From contig JAAUSR010000018.1 in assembly GCA_012032555.1 (NCBI GenBank), forward strand, positions 1 through 64,000: a stretch of DNA of 64,000 nucleotides. The letters run 5' to 3'. Made by a program: the position numbers and the translations under genes. Origin of the DNA: Thioploca sp. GTDB lineage: Bacteria > Pseudomonadota > Gammaproteobacteria > Beggiatoales > Beggiatoaceae. Positions 33,992 to 44,160 of the stretch are shown piece by piece (the stretch's first letter is position 1; every line of letters starts with the position of its first letter). A model generated the notes under the pieces. That model made no database searches and had not been told where the DNA came from. It worked only from the letters and a program-made list of their open reading frames with translations.

Positions 33992-36576
33992 AAATCCTTG
34001 GTTTAACTCTGTTGATCATTTTAAGCCATTCCATCGGTGCTGAAATCATCACCGATGGAACTTTAGGCTATCGTGTTGATTTACCCGGCCCCCATTTTCA
34101 AATTACCGCTGATTTAGGGCAAACCGTTGGCCCCAATTTATTTCACAGCTTTGAACAATTCAATCTATCTTCTGGGGAAAGTGCAACTTTTTCCGGTTCT
34201 ACCGAGATTCAAAATATCATCAGTCGGGTCACTGGAGGCAGTTCCTCCACTATTGATGGCATCCTTCGTTCAACCATTCCCAATGCCGATGTGTATTTTT
34301 TAAATCCGTATGGCATTTTGTTTGGACCCCATGCTCAATTGGATGTGCAAGGCGGCTTTCACGCTTCGACGGCAGATTATTTACATCTACAGAACGGTGG
34401 ACATTTTGACGCTCGTACACCGAACAATAGTTTATTGACGGTAGATCCTATAGAAGCCTTTGGTTTTTTAACAGAAACATCAGCCACCATCACCGCTCAA
34501 AACAGTCGGTTATCTGTTCCGGCAACGAAACCATTGTCATTAATTGGTGGTCATTTAAATCTACAAGGTACGCTCCCCGTACAGTTTGACGACCAGAATA
34601 CTTATGCAATGTTTGCTTCTTCCTTACTCCATACTGCTAGCGGTCAAATTAATTTAGTGGCCGTTGGTTCCAGCGGAGAAATGTTTGTAGACAACGATTT
34701 AACGATGACAGGCCTTGGCGGTGACATTACCCTAAATCGTACGTTAGTAGATACTAGCGGTTTAGGTAGTGGTAATCTTAAAGTTCGGGGTGCTCGCTTA
34801 CAAATGACCGATAGTGTCTTACAAGCTAATACGTTGGGTGATTTTGACAGTGGTGTCATGGACATTCGACTAGCGGAATCCCTGCATGCGGAGAGTGAAC
34901 GATATTTTTTTGTCGCCTTTGCCAGTAGAGCCCTGTTGGGACGCGGAAATGGTGGGCAGATATTCATCAAAGTACTAGAATTCACTTTAGACAGAGCAAT
35001 TATGGGGTTAGAAACTACATCGGTAGGAAATTCCGGTAGTCTCAACCTAGAAGTAACTCGGCTTAATCTCCTCGAAGGGGCAGGTCTCACTACAGCTCAG
35101 AATGTCTCTGGCACTGGGAAAGGGGGACAAATCACGGTTAACGCTTCAGAATCGGTGTTGATTTCAGGTTTTAGTGTTGGAACTCACTTAATTATTGGCA
35201 TACCATTTACTGATATGCCCTCTTTTATTGATAATAGTAGCTATTCCCTTGTAACGGGTAATTTAGGTGGTGGAGAAACCAACATTACCACGCAACGACT
35301 TGACCTTGTAGGAGGCGTTATTACTAGTGCAAGTCTCGACAAGGGAAGTGCGGGTGACATTGTTATTCAGGCGGATAACGTCAATATTACAGAGGGCGGT
35401 TTCATTACCACGACGGTTATGGGAAGTGGATTAGCCGGAAATATTCTTTTAGACGTAAAAGACTCGCTATTTATGTCCGGACGACGGGATGGAATATTCG
35501 TTACACCCATTACCGGTCTACAAATTGAAAATAACCAAAGTAACATCACCAGTTTTTCTTTATCTGGCTCCGGTGGGCAAATTGATCTGACAGCTAAAAC
35601 AATCCACGTCACTAATGAAGCCATTATCAATACTTCCTCCTTAGGTTCAAGTGAGAATACAAGCCACATTAACTTGCGAGCGGATAATCTCCTCCTGACG
35701 ACCGGTGGACAAATCAATAGTAGTAACGGTTTTTATGCGGGAACCGGTTTTCTTTTGGGAACTGGACGCGGTGGTGACATTAATATTTACGCTAAGGCAT
35801 TAACCTTAACTGATTCTCAAACTGGTATTTTTAGTGACACCTATAATCAAGGTGTAGGAGGCAATCTTCTCATACGGACAGAATCTTTGGATATTAGTCA
35901 TGGTGCCGCCATTTCTGCACGCAGTTTTAATGGAGGTGATGCTGGGAAAATTAGTTTAGAAACAAATCACTTACGTCTAAACCAACAGGGAAGTATTAGC
36001 ACTTCAGCCACGCAATCCGGCGGCGGAAATATTGTTCTAACCGGGTCGTCGAGCTTAGTGTATCTCGATAATAGCGAAATCACCACGAGTGTCGTGGCCG
36101 GCCAAGGGGGCGGTGGAGATATCACCATTGAACAACCTCAATTTATTGTGCTAAACCAAAGCCAGATCATGGCACAAGCATATGAAGGACACGGTGGAAA
36201 TATTCGGATTGTCGCTGAAAACTTCTTAAAAACCCCAGATAGCCTCCTCAGCGCTTCTTCCAAATTAGGTATTGATGGAGAAATCATCATTGAATCTCCT
36301 GAAGAAACATTGGGTGACAATTTGTTTAGTTTGTCTACAACCTTCATCGATGTGAGTCGCTTATTACCCCAACCGTGCGGAAAGAAGAGTTTTGAAACCG
36401 AGGTTAATCGGAGTAAATTTGTTCTCTATTTCCTAGCGGGAAGTACCTTATCTCCCCATGACTTCCAACCCAGTCCCGAGTTCATTGGCCAGATGACAAA
36501 TTCGGCTCATCCCCTAACTTCAATACCGCAAAATACCGCGCTACCACCTGCTTTCCTCACGAATTGTCATCCCTGA
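33985..36576 (+). CDS. Filamentous-haemagglutinin-type exoprotein with TPS secretion domain
   Basis: A signal peptide (residues 1-19, ILGLTLLIILSHSIGA) is followed by the two-partner secretion domain. Its landmarks are NLFHSFEQFNLSSGESATFS, IISRVTGG, and NADVYFLNPYGILFGPHAQL (NPYG and FGP, near residues 105-115). The rest is a Gly/Asn-rich right-handed beta-helix. The tail SRLLPQPCGKKSFETEVNRS is shared with the paralogue ending at 52085. Such proteins leave the cell through a TpsB pore and act in adhesion or aggregation. No tpsB lies in the window. Length 863 is short for an adhesin but common in filamentous sulfur bacteria and cyanobacteria. Confidence 0.88.
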   Translation: MLKILGLTLLIILSHSIGAEIITDGTLGYRVDLPGPHFQITADLGQTVGPNLFHSFEQFNLSSGESATFSGSTEIQNIISRVTGGSSSTIDGILRSTIPNADVYFLNPYGILFGPHAQLDVQGGFHASTADYLHLQNGGHFDARTPNNSLLTVDPIEAFGFLTETSATITAQNSRLSVPATKPLSLIGGHLNLQGTLPVQFDDQNTYAMFASSLLHTASGQINLVAVGSSGEMFVDNDLTMTGLGGDITLNRTLVDTSGLGSGNLKVRGARLQMTDSVLQANTLGDFDSGVMDIRLAESLHAESERYFFVAFASRALLGRGNGGQIFIKVLEFTLDRAIMGLETTSVGNSGSLNLEVTRLNLLEGAGLTTAQNVSGTGKGGQITVNASESVLISGFSVGTHLIIGIPFTDMPSFIDNSSYSLVTGNLGGGETNITTQRLDLVGGVITSASLDKGSAGDIVIQADNVNITEGGFITTTVMGSGLAGNILLDVKDSLFMSGRRDGIFVTPITGLQIENNQSNITSFSLSGSGGQIDLTAKTIHVTNEAIINTSSLGSSENTSHINLRADNLLLTTGGQINSSNGFYAGTGFLLGTGRGGDINIYAKALTLTDSQTGIFSDTYNQGVGGNLLIRTESLDISHGAAISARSFNGGDAGKISLETNHLRLNQQGSISTSATQSGGGNIVLTGSSSLVYLDNSEITTSVVAGQGGGGDITIEQPQFIVLNQSQIMAQAYEGHGGNIRIVAENFLKTPDSLLSASSKLGIDGEIIIESPEETLGDNLFSLSTTFIDVSRLLPQPCGKKSFETEVNRSKFVLYFLAGSTLSPHDFQPSPEFIGQMTNSAHPLTSIPQNTALPPAFLTNCHP

Positions 36577-36629
36577 ACGAGCCGGTTGAAACTAACCGTT
36601 CTGCAACTGACCTAATAAGGGAAAAAACC

Positions 36630-37130
36630 ATGAACACCCGTCCCTTAGTGAGCTTTGACTGGGCAATCAAATATCTTCTCCGAGACAAAGCCAATTTTGA
36701 CATTTTAGAAGGCTTTCTCACCGCGTTACTGCGCCAAAATCTCACCATTCTCTCTTTACTAGAAAGTGAATCGAATCAAGTAACCCTCACAGATACTGTA
36801 ACCGCTTTAGGAAAAATCCAAGTTGCTCCTGAAGATAGCGGCAAAAAAGCTGATATTGTAATGTACGCCATTTATTTCCCGCTCTCAGCCACAGTAACCA
36901 ACTTACCACAATACTTGATGTTAGATGCTCAAGGTCAAGTATTACTGTGGGATGGGAAAGCCGAAAATTTAGTTCCTTTTCAAAGCAACCTCGTATTAGA
37001 GCCGGTGCAAATCGTGTATGCTTATCAAGGTCAATTAACCGTGCCAGCTAAAGTGGAAGTTTACCTAGGATATCGCTTGGAGGATGGGACTATCGTTTCC
37101 AGCCAGATAATGAACTTGATTGCCAAGTAA
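36630..37130 (+). CDS. Chimeric gene: Rpn N-terminus joined to the C-terminal module of an exported protein
   Basis: From the ATG at 36630 (AAGGGA upstream) the first 50 residues (PLVSFDWAIKYLLRDKANFD, then ILEGFLTALLRQ and LLESESN) are a standard Rpn/transposase_31 start. After that the match ends. The rest (ALGKIQVAPEDSGKKADIVM, then YLMLDAQGQVLLWDGK and VYLGYRLEDGTIV) resembles the last 110 residues of the exported protein at 53428-60096, for example GEIDVAAEHVGQTAELLVVA and FFGYQLPDGVIVF. The product has no export signal and no nuclease site, so it is probably a fossil of recombination between the two gene types, though the frame is intact. Confidence 0.7.
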   Translation: MNTRPLVSFDWAIKYLLRDKANFDILEGFLTALLRQNLTILSLLESESNQVTLTDTVTALGKIQVAPEDSGKKADIVMYAIYFPLSATVTNLPQYLMLDAQGQVLLWDGKAENLVPFQSNLVLEPVQIVYAYQGQLTVPAKVEVYLGYRLEDGTIVSSQIMNLIAK

Positions 37131-37195
37131 TACTAAAATGCCATGGTTATAAAAAATTCCTAAAATTCATCATTATTAAAGGGGGAAAGTTAATC

Positions 37196-40100
37196 ATGAA
37201 ACGTTATCTCGCTTATCTATTTTTATTTTTAACCTTATTCTTTTCTGTGGTTCAAGCCGCTGAATGGGAAGTAATGACACCCCGTTTAAATAAACAGTTT
37301 TTGGCTATTTGGGGAAGTGCTTCTAATGATGTATTTGCTGTAGGAGTATTAGGTTTAATTTTTCACTATGATGGCTCAAAATAGAGCGAAATGGATAGTG
37401 GGAGTTTGTATGAGCTTTGGGATATCTGGGGTACTTCTAGCACGGATGTGTTTGCAGTCGGTAGGAAGGGTACGATTCTCCACTATGATGGTCACCAGTG
37501 GACCGCCATGAACAGTGGAACTACCTCTATCCTTCTTGGTATCTGGGGTATTTCTAGCACGGATGTATTTGCGGTCGGTACGAATGGTACGATTCTCCAC
37601 TATGATGGTCACCAATGGACTACTATGAACAGTTGGGTTACCTTTTCTCTTTATGATATTTGGGGCAGTTCTAGTACCGATGTCTTTGCAGTCGGTTGGA
37701 ATAATAGCATTATCCTTCACTATGAAGGCCACCAGTGGACTGTTATAAACAGTGATGTTACTGTACTCCAAGGCATTTGGGGTACTTCTAGTACGGATGT
37801 CTTTGCAGTCGGTATCAATAGTACGAGTTGGGATGAGATTTTCCACTATGATGGTAATCGGTGGACCGCTATAAACCATAAAGAAACCGCCGGGCTTGAT
37901 AGTATCTGGGGTACTTCCAGCAGTGATGTATTTGCAGTTGGTAGAGAGGGTACGGTTCTCCACTATGATGGTCACCAGTGGACTACTATGGATAGTGGAA
38001 CTACCCTTCGTCTTCGTGACATCTGGGGTACTTCTAGCACCGATGTCTTTGCGGTCGGTAGTACGGTTACTGGTGATGTAATCGGTAGTAGTAATGGTGT
38101 AATTCTTCACTATGATGGTCACCAGTGGACTGTTATGGACACTGAAAATCCATCTCCTATTGATGGTTATTATAGTGGTATCTGGGGCACTTCTGACACT
38201 GATATGTTTATAGTCGGTTCCAAAGGTAAAATTCTCCACTATGATGGTTACCAGTGGATCGCTATGAACAGCGGAACTAACTCTGATCTTCATCATATCT
38301 GGGGTACTTCTAGTACCGATGTGTTTGTGATCGGTACGGAGGATACGATTCTCCACTACGATGGTCACCAGTGGACTACCATGAGTATCGGAATTACTCA
38401 TTCTTGGCTTAGTGACATCTGGGGTACTTCCAGCAATGATGTATTTGTAGCCGGTAGTGAGGGTACAATTTTGCACTACGATGGTTATCAGTGGACTACC
38501 ATGAACAGTGGAACGACTTCTTGGCTTGGTGATATCTGGGGTACTTCCAGCACTAATGTGTTTGTAGTTGGTAGTGAAGGTACAATTCTTCACTATGATG
38601 GCTATCGGTGGACTGTCACGAACAGTGAAATTAACCTTAACCTTACTGAGGTATGGGGTACTTCTAGTACCGATGTGTTTGCAGCCGGTTATAATAATAG
38701 CTATAACAACGGTGTTATTCTCCACTACGATGGTCACCAGTGGACTGTTATAAACAGTGAGATTAGATTTCCTCTTTTTATAATCTGCGGAAATTCTAGC
38801 ACTAATATATTTGCTATAGGTGAAGTTAGGCTTATCCGGGATGATAGCAATAATGTGACAGAAATAAATGCTATTCATTATGATGGTAATAATTGGATGG
38901 AAATAAAAGATTTACCTTACCTCTTAGCTTTCTGGGTTAGTCCGCAAGGTGAATTATTTGCGTTAACTGGCTACCACCCTACTTCTGTCATTATCCGCTA
39001 TACCGGTGACCAACCCAATAACCCCAATTTGCAGACCAATTTCCCTCAAACGCTTTCCAATCTGCAACCAGACCAAACCGATTACCAGTCAAAAATCGCT
39101 AATCTACAAATTAATCCAAGTTCTCACTCATTTCAAAACGTTGCTATAGATCAACAAGCGAGCCAAACCTTCACCATTACCAACGCCAGTAACAACGCGA
39201 TTTCATTACCATCTCTAACACTAACCAACACGACCGATTTTACTCTTAACAATGATAATTGTTCTAATACACTTTTAACCCCGGCTAATACCTGCCAAGT
39301 CAATGTCGATTTCCAACCTCAATCCGAAGGTCAGAAGTTAACTAAATTGAACCTAGCAAGTGATTCCATCACAATTGCAGTTCCACTAGAAGGTAGCGGT
39401 TGCTTAAATTCTTCAGAACAATCATTTCAGCTTTCGCCAGAATTACTTCACTTTAAGCCACTGTTAGTTAACCAATCCATGACCTTGGCTCCAACACTAA
39501 CCTTTACGGCTACTCCAGGATGTGGTGATGAAATACCACAACTAGAAACCATTCAGTTGATAGGTAAAGATGCGGCGGAATTCAGCCTTCAAAATATTCA
39601 GTGTTCTCACTCTCATGAAGAGAAAAAATCTTCTTCTACTTGCCAATTCAACCTCATCTTTAAACCCACTTCCCCAGGAGACAAACAAGCCGAGTTAGCT
39701 TTCCAATTGTTAAATCATGAGGAATTATCCACCTCGACAATTCCTTTCTCCGCTCAAGCCATTATCGACAAACCCGCTCAATTAACGATTGAGAAAGATA
39801 CTATTCCATCTCCATCTCAACCGTTGGTGATTATTCCAACCACTTCAACAGCTGCCCCTGAAACCAAAATACTTATTGAGGCAGATACCATTCCATCTCA
39901 ACCCATTTCGGTCAATCCAACAGCGCAACCCGAAACCGCAGCCGTGCATACTCCAAAAGATACCACGCCATACCAAATAATCTCGGTCGATTCAAGTGAA
40001 AAAGATACTGAGCGATATCAAGCTGTTGGAACGATCAACGATCAATTAGGTAACCCAATTGCGGGGGTAACCATAAAAATGGGTAACCAAACTACCATCA

Positions 40101-41512
40101 GTGATGCCACCGGTGCTTGGCAAATCGACAATCTCTTCGCCGGTAACTACACTGTCACAGCTAATAAAGCCGGCTATACGATTGCACCCCAAGCGGTTGA
40201 AGTAACAAGTGGTGAAATAATTTCCTCACCAACAATTTTAACTGGCGTCACTTGTAATGCTGCTTCCTATACATCGGCACTAGAAACTTGTCGCTTGCAA
40301 CATCTCGTCTGTACCTACATAGATAACAACCCAGAAATTCAATGCACTACCCCAAAAACCACCTGTGATACTGCCGCTATGTATGGATGCTATCCGCTAG
40401 TCATTACCAAAGTTGGGAGCGGTACTGGAACGGTTCAAGTCAGTAATGATGTCGGTGCTCTCTTCAATTGCGGTTCCATTTGTCAAGGACAATTTGGCTT
40501 AGAAGAAGCCGTTACCTTGAGTGCAAGAGCTGATTCTGGTTCAGTTTTCCAAAGCTGGTATGGCGATTGTCAGGGTGAATCGACTACGACTCAAGTTACT
40601 ATTGGCACATCGGGAATAAATTGTAGTGCTCAATTTGAGCCAGCTAACCAGGAATCACCATTGGTCCTCAAGGTAACCAAAACTCCCGTCGCAGCTTATC
40701 TCTCGACCACGATTAACTGTACCCCCAATCCAGTAGAAAGGCTGCAAGAGTTACATTGTATCCTCACGGCCGAATTAAGCCATGCTGCGCCAGCAATTAT
40801 GGCTAAAAACGTTAAATTAATCACTACTTTACCAGAAGGACTGGGCTTAAGAGCCATTAACACTGCAGTTGGGCAATGTGACCTTAGCCAATTACCTCAA
40901 GTGATTTGTCAGCTGAATGACTTAAATTGGGATACTGGCCCTATCAACGTGACGTTGGACTTATCTCTTCAAGATCCTGACTTATTGGCCATTGCACCAG
41001 CAGTAGAAATTTCCGCTAATAATTATCCTTCAGCTTGGGCAAGAACGCGTATTTTTACTGCTATTCCACCTGAAATTCAGATTGATCTGGCTTTAGTAAT
41101 TGACGTGAATCGCTCTATGCAGGAGAAAATTAATGGCGTGAAAGCCGATTTAGAAAAATTCATTACTAACATGACGACTTCTCAGTCACCGCTAACGGCA
41201 TTAATTGTCTTTAAAGATGAAGTTAGAATAAAAACCTTAACAGTTGACCGGAAAGTACTGTTAGAAGCCATTCGCTCGTTGCAAACCGAAGGAAACCATA
41301 CTTGCCCAACCGCTTCCGCAGAAGCAGTTGAAATCGCAGCACGTCATCTCCATCCGGGCAGTCAAATTCTCCTAGGCACTCGTGCGCCACCTTATCCCGA
41401 GGTGGATATTGAATCTATTCTGACTTTGTTAACAACCAAGAATATTCACATGAATATCCTGACGATGATGGAAGATTGCTCGCTGGAGAAAAGTTGGAAT
41501 CCGCTAGATTAA
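37196..41512 (+). pseudogene. Giant exported propeller/HYDIN/VWA protein interrupted by one in-frame amber codon
   Basis: A signal peptide (YLAYLFLFLTLFFSVVQA) starts the frame. After 62 residues TAG at 37382-37384 stops it, yet the same frame runs on for 1373 codons. Neighbouring repeat units read HYDGHQWT; here the unit reads HYDGSK then TAG, so a Trp TGG has become TAG. The remainder has about 14 copies of a 35-40 residue unit (IWGTSSTDVFAVG...ILHYDGHQW) forming beta-propellers. Then come two ASPM-SPD-2-HYDIN-like domains, a carboxypeptidase-regulatory-like domain (GNPIAGVTIKMGNQTTISDA), an InlB-type Cys repeat and a von Willebrand A-like domain near the end (LALVIDVNRSMQEK). Without readthrough only the leader is made. 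A long minus-strand frame here is an antisense shadow of the repeats. Confidence 0.8.
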
Positions 41513-41525
41513 CCTGAGCAAGTAG

Positions 41526-41554
41526 GGTGCGTTAGGCGCCAGCCGTAACGCACC
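41526..41554. repeat. GGTGCGTTAGGCGCCAGCCGTAACGCACC hairpin family
   Basis: Arms GGTGCGTTA and TAACGCACC lie shortly after the stop of the giant gene. A second copy is at 41619-41648 and others are at 49272-49300 and 1551-1579. Between the two copies lies a TTTTTTCAAAGAGGGG segment similar to 655-678. Confidence 0.75.
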
Positions 41555-41618
41555 AATCAAATCCCCCCTAACCCCATTTTTTCAAAGAGGGGAATTTTTA
41601 ACTTAAGCAAGCAAGTAG

Positions 41619-41648
41619 GGTGTGTTAGGCGCCAGCCGTAACACATCA
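41619..41648. repeat. GGTGTGTTAGGCGCC hairpin, second copy
   Basis: Same sequence as 41526-41554 with compensating changes in both arms (GTGT and ACAC), which keeps the hairpin paired and suggests selection on structure or copying by a mobile process. Confidence 0.65.
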
Positions 41649-41677
41649 ACCCTTAAAGCTCAAAGAAACAGTGCTAC

Positions 41678-41782
41678 CTTCACTGCCATTAGGTTAAGAA
41701 AAAATTCTCCCCTCCTTGATAAGGCCGGGGGTGGTTAAATAAAGCCGGGTAGGGTGGGCAACGCTTCGCTTTTGCTCACCAA
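41678..41782. repeat. Element end CACTGCCATTAGGTTAAG plus GGTGGGCAACGCTTCGC hairpin
   Basis: The first part is a near copy of the terminal repeat of the element at 41949. The second (41755-41782) belongs to the family at 5911 and 32280. Further hairpins with GTTTGGAGT...ACTCCAAC and GTTGGACT...AGTCCAAC fill 41868-41940. No gene is seen in this 520-base gap. Confidence 0.6.
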
Positions 41783-41948
41783 AATGTTGTAACTCTACAT
41801 GAAGGTAGGCAACAAAAACACGTCACCTACCCTACGCAAACTTAAGTGATCCTTGATCTCACGTAGTTTGGAGTGAGCTTGCGAACTCCAACATTTACTG
41901 TCCGGTTAATATTTGGTTGGACTTCCTTCGTCAGTCCAACCTACGCGG

Positions 41949-42062
41949 CACTGCCATTAAGTTAAGCGGTTAGGTGTTAGGGCGAACCCGCCGGTTCGCC
42001 CCTACATACGTGATATCTTGTAGGGGCAGACCGATGTGTCTGCCCTTAACTTAATGGCAGTG
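41949..42062. mobile_element. MITE-like element with 18-base terminal inverted repeats and 11-base flanking direct repeats
   Basis: Left end CACTGCCATTAAGTTAAG (41949-41966) and right end CTTAACTTAATGGCAGTG (42045-42062) are perfect inverted copies. The flanks carry the same 11 bases, AACCTACGCGG, at 41938-41948 and 42063-42073, as expected for a target-site duplication. The 78-base inside holds two hairpins (GGGCGAACC...GGTTCGCCC and GGGGCAGAC...GTCTGCCC) and no gene. Partial relatives lie at 641-700, 41678 and near 53366. Confidence 0.8.
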
Positions 42063-42073
42063 AACCTACGCGG

Positions 42074-42425
42074 GCTTATTGGATTAGCTCGAGATAAAGT
42101 GTTTGTGATTGATGAAATCGAAAGAAGTTTACATACCTTACTCACGAGAAAATTTTTTGATTTAATTTTAAACCACAAATTATTTCGCTCGGCGCTAAGT
42201 CAATTAATTGCCTCTACTCACGAAGTTAACCTACTGGATATTAAAAAATTATTTAGAAAAGATGAAATTTGGTTCGTGGAAAAAACGCCAACGGGTGAAT
42301 CTTTACTCTATTCGCTAGCTAACGCTGAAGTAGATAATTTAAATATTATCAATGGTTATCTAAAAGGTCGATTTGGCGCCATTCCATTTATTAAAGATGT
42401 GAAAGATTTAGGTTGGGAAAAATAA
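42074..42425 (+). pseudogene. C-terminal fragment of an AAA/OLD-like ATPase
   Basis: Only the end of an ABC/SMC-like ATPase remains: Walker B DKVFVIDEIERSLHTLLTRK, then the His-containing switch QLIASTHEVNLLD and the tail DEIWFVEKTPTGESLLYSLA, then YLKGRFGAIPF. Such ATPases often belong to abortive-infection or DNA-repair-like systems. The P-loop half is absent. The break coincides with the MITE-like element and its flanking duplication, so the gene was cut there or earlier. Its end overlaps the open frame of the following Rpn gene. Confidence 0.75.
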
Positions 42426-42475
42426 ATGGCTTACAATACCTCGCTCTACCTAACTTAAACGAGAATTTCTTGGTT

Positions 42476-43336
42476 ATGAAAAAAGTCGCTTCGTTGCAAT
42501 ACGGTGTCATCTTTAAAAAAGCCTTTAGTCAGCCGGACATCTTTACTGGCTTTGTTCGCGATATTTTAGGCGTCCACATTGAAATTGACCGCGTGGAAAC
42601 CGAAAAATCCTTTGATCCACCAATTGGTAAAATCGACACCCGTTTTGATCTGTTTGCGGAAGACCCCAAAAATCGTGTCGTAGTGGACATTCAACATGTC
42701 CGTTTTCCAGATCATTATGATCGCTTTCTGCATTATCACTGTGTCGCTTTGCTAGAACAAGTTTCCCGTTCGGAACTGTACACGCCGCCGCTGCGAACCT
42801 TTACTATCGTGGTGTTAACTTCCGGCGATAAGCACAAAGTTGACGTAGCCACTATCGACTTCGATCCCAAAGACCGCCACGGCAAGGGTTTAAACGAAAT
42901 TCCACATCGTGTGGTCTACCTATGCCCCAAATATGTGACAGCAGAGACCCCGCTACCTTATCGCGAATGGCTACAAGCGATCAACGACAGTTTGGATCAA
43001 GAAGTCGAAGAATCGAGTTATCAGTTACCAGAGATCCAACGAATTTTTGACTTAATTGAGCAAGACTTAGTTTCTCCTAAAGAACGGGCGCGGATGAAGG
43101 ATGAATACGCTATGGAAATGGTAAAACGAGATAAGTACGAAGAAGGGCGACAAGAAGGTTGGAATGAAGGCTGGAATGAAGGTTGGAATGAAGGACAAGC
43201 TCAAGGACGTGAGGAAGAACAACGCCGTTTGGCAAGCAAGATGTTGAATCAAGGGCTAGAACTGAAATTGATTGCGGAACTGACCAACTTGACTTTGGTA
43301 GAAATCCAACAATTAGATCCAGAAGCATCATCTTAA
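42476..43336 (+). CDS. Rpn-family PD-(D/E)XK nuclease (transposase_31)
   Basis: The core reads YGVIFKKAFSQPDIFTGFVR, then IGKIDTRFDLFAEDPKNRVV and VDIQHVRFPDHYDRFLHY: an Asp, then DIQ, then a Tyr-containing helix, the Rpn nuclease pattern. A 12-base repeat (GAAGGTTGGAAT, 43154-43195) encodes EGWNEGWNEGWNEG, a repeat-made linker. The tail REEEQRRLASKMLNQGLELK is the usual Rpn end. I chose the ATG at 42476 (MKKVASLQYG) because the frame before it overlaps the ATPase fragment. The gene is intact. Remnants of its relatives lie at 33743 and 36630. Confidence 0.85.
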   Translation: MKKVASLQYGVIFKKAFSQPDIFTGFVRDILGVHIEIDRVETEKSFDPPIGKIDTRFDLFAEDPKNRVVVDIQHVRFPDHYDRFLHYHCVALLEQVSRSELYTPPLRTFTIVVLTSGDKHKVDVATIDFDPKDRHGKGLNEIPHRVVYLCPKYVTAETPLPYREWLQAINDSLDQEVEESSYQLPEIQRIFDLIEQDLVSPKERARMKDEYAMEMVKRDKYEEGRQEGWNEGWNEGWNEGQAQGREEEQRRLASKMLNQGLELKLIAELTNLTLVEIQQLDPEASS

Positions 43337-43389
43337 AGCTTATCGACAATAAAGCCAAGAGGTGTGCGGTGCACACCCTACCTGACTAA

Positions 43390-44160
43390 CTATTTCGCTA
43401 TTTTCAATGATTCAGTTACATTATTGAATAATAACGTTTGCTGAAACTCATCTGTCATGAGAACCGGTAGGTTTAAACTATCGAACCAGCGATCATAAGT
43501 AATGTGTATATCTAATTGGGCAGTACGATGACTGCTGGAGAGATCCAGCGTTACTGGGAGTAACAGATATTTTGGGCGTAAGGTTTTTGCAGTATCAATG
43601 CTGAAAGGAATGGCTTGGCTAGTTCCAGACATGAGATAGTTTCCTTCTAGATAAAGGGTTCGATTGACCATGTCAAAATCCGTGGGAAGATGTTGCGTAT
43701 CTTCATCCGCTTTCAGCATTTCCATCATCATCCCGCAATAACTATTCGGTGGCGGTTGAATAACGCCTAATGTCATCGACGTTAAATCAGCATCAAGTAA
43801 GTTGATTACATTGGGAGTCGCTAGTCGTGTAGGCGCTGCTGGAGCATGTGCATTAGCGGTGGGAATGAGCCAATTGAATAAAGAACGCCTCAATTGGGCA
43901 AAATCGGGGAGATTACAATCGGATTCTAGCTGTACACTCCAAAGGGTTAAATAAGCTTTGGTTAGACTAATCAGCGTTCCTTCGCTGTTAGAGAAGGTTT
44001 TTATTCCCGCTGGAACTGACGGTGTTTGTCCCAGCGCGTCAGCACTCTGTTGATGAGTAGCGGTAACTGTCACCGTGATGCCTTCCTCGACGCTGTTGTC
44101 GCCTCCACCGCTATTGCAGGCAGTCAGTAACGCGCTGATTATCAGCCAATGAGTTATTAT
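43390..44160 (-). CDS. Putative lipoprotein, last gene of the MbnP/MbnH operon; start codon unresolved
   Basis: In frame, the protein reads HWLIISALLTACNSGGGDNS, a lipobox (LTAC) with the usual Gly/Ser linker, then a beta-rich domain with a Cys pair and a Met-rich CGMMMEMLKADED segment. The Met and His residues could bind metal. The frame follows directly on the stop of the preceding gene and contains no ATG, GTG or TTG before the lipobox; GTG at 44073 would remove the export signal. An ATA (44160 or 44157) or CTG (44145) start, or a base error, must be assumed. I give the open-frame limit as the end. The place at the end of a copper operon suggests a metal-related role, but the family is unknown to me. 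Confidence 0.5.
   Translation of the reverse strand: MITHWLIISALLTACNSGGGDNSVEEGITVTVTATHQQSADALGQTPSVPAGIKTFSNSEGTLISLTKAYLTLWSVQLESDCNLPDFAQLRRSLFNWLIPTANAHAPAAPTRLATPNVINLLDADLTSMTLGVIQPPPNSYCGMMMEMLKADEDTQHLPTDFDMVNRTLYLEGNYLMSGTSQAIPFSIDTAKTLRPKYLLLPVTLDLSSSHRTAQLDIHITYDRWFDSLNLPVLMTDEFQQTLLFNNVTESLKIAK

Noticed and set aside
37382-37384. TAG reassignment to an amino acid
   Set aside because: Other genes such as the Uma2 gene ending at 1298 and the V-ATPase gene ending at 63089 end in TAG at normal lengths, so TAG is a stop here.
37376-38878. 500-codon open frame on the minus strand
   Set aside because: It is exactly antisense to the propeller repeats and shows only the mirrored periodicity (SPLVTIIVEN units). 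No start context or family.
41991-42041. GGTTCGCCCC as a tRNA T-loop
   Set aside because: No acceptor stem or anticodon arm can be drawn; it is a hairpin inside the MITE-like element. I found no tRNA or rRNA in the window.
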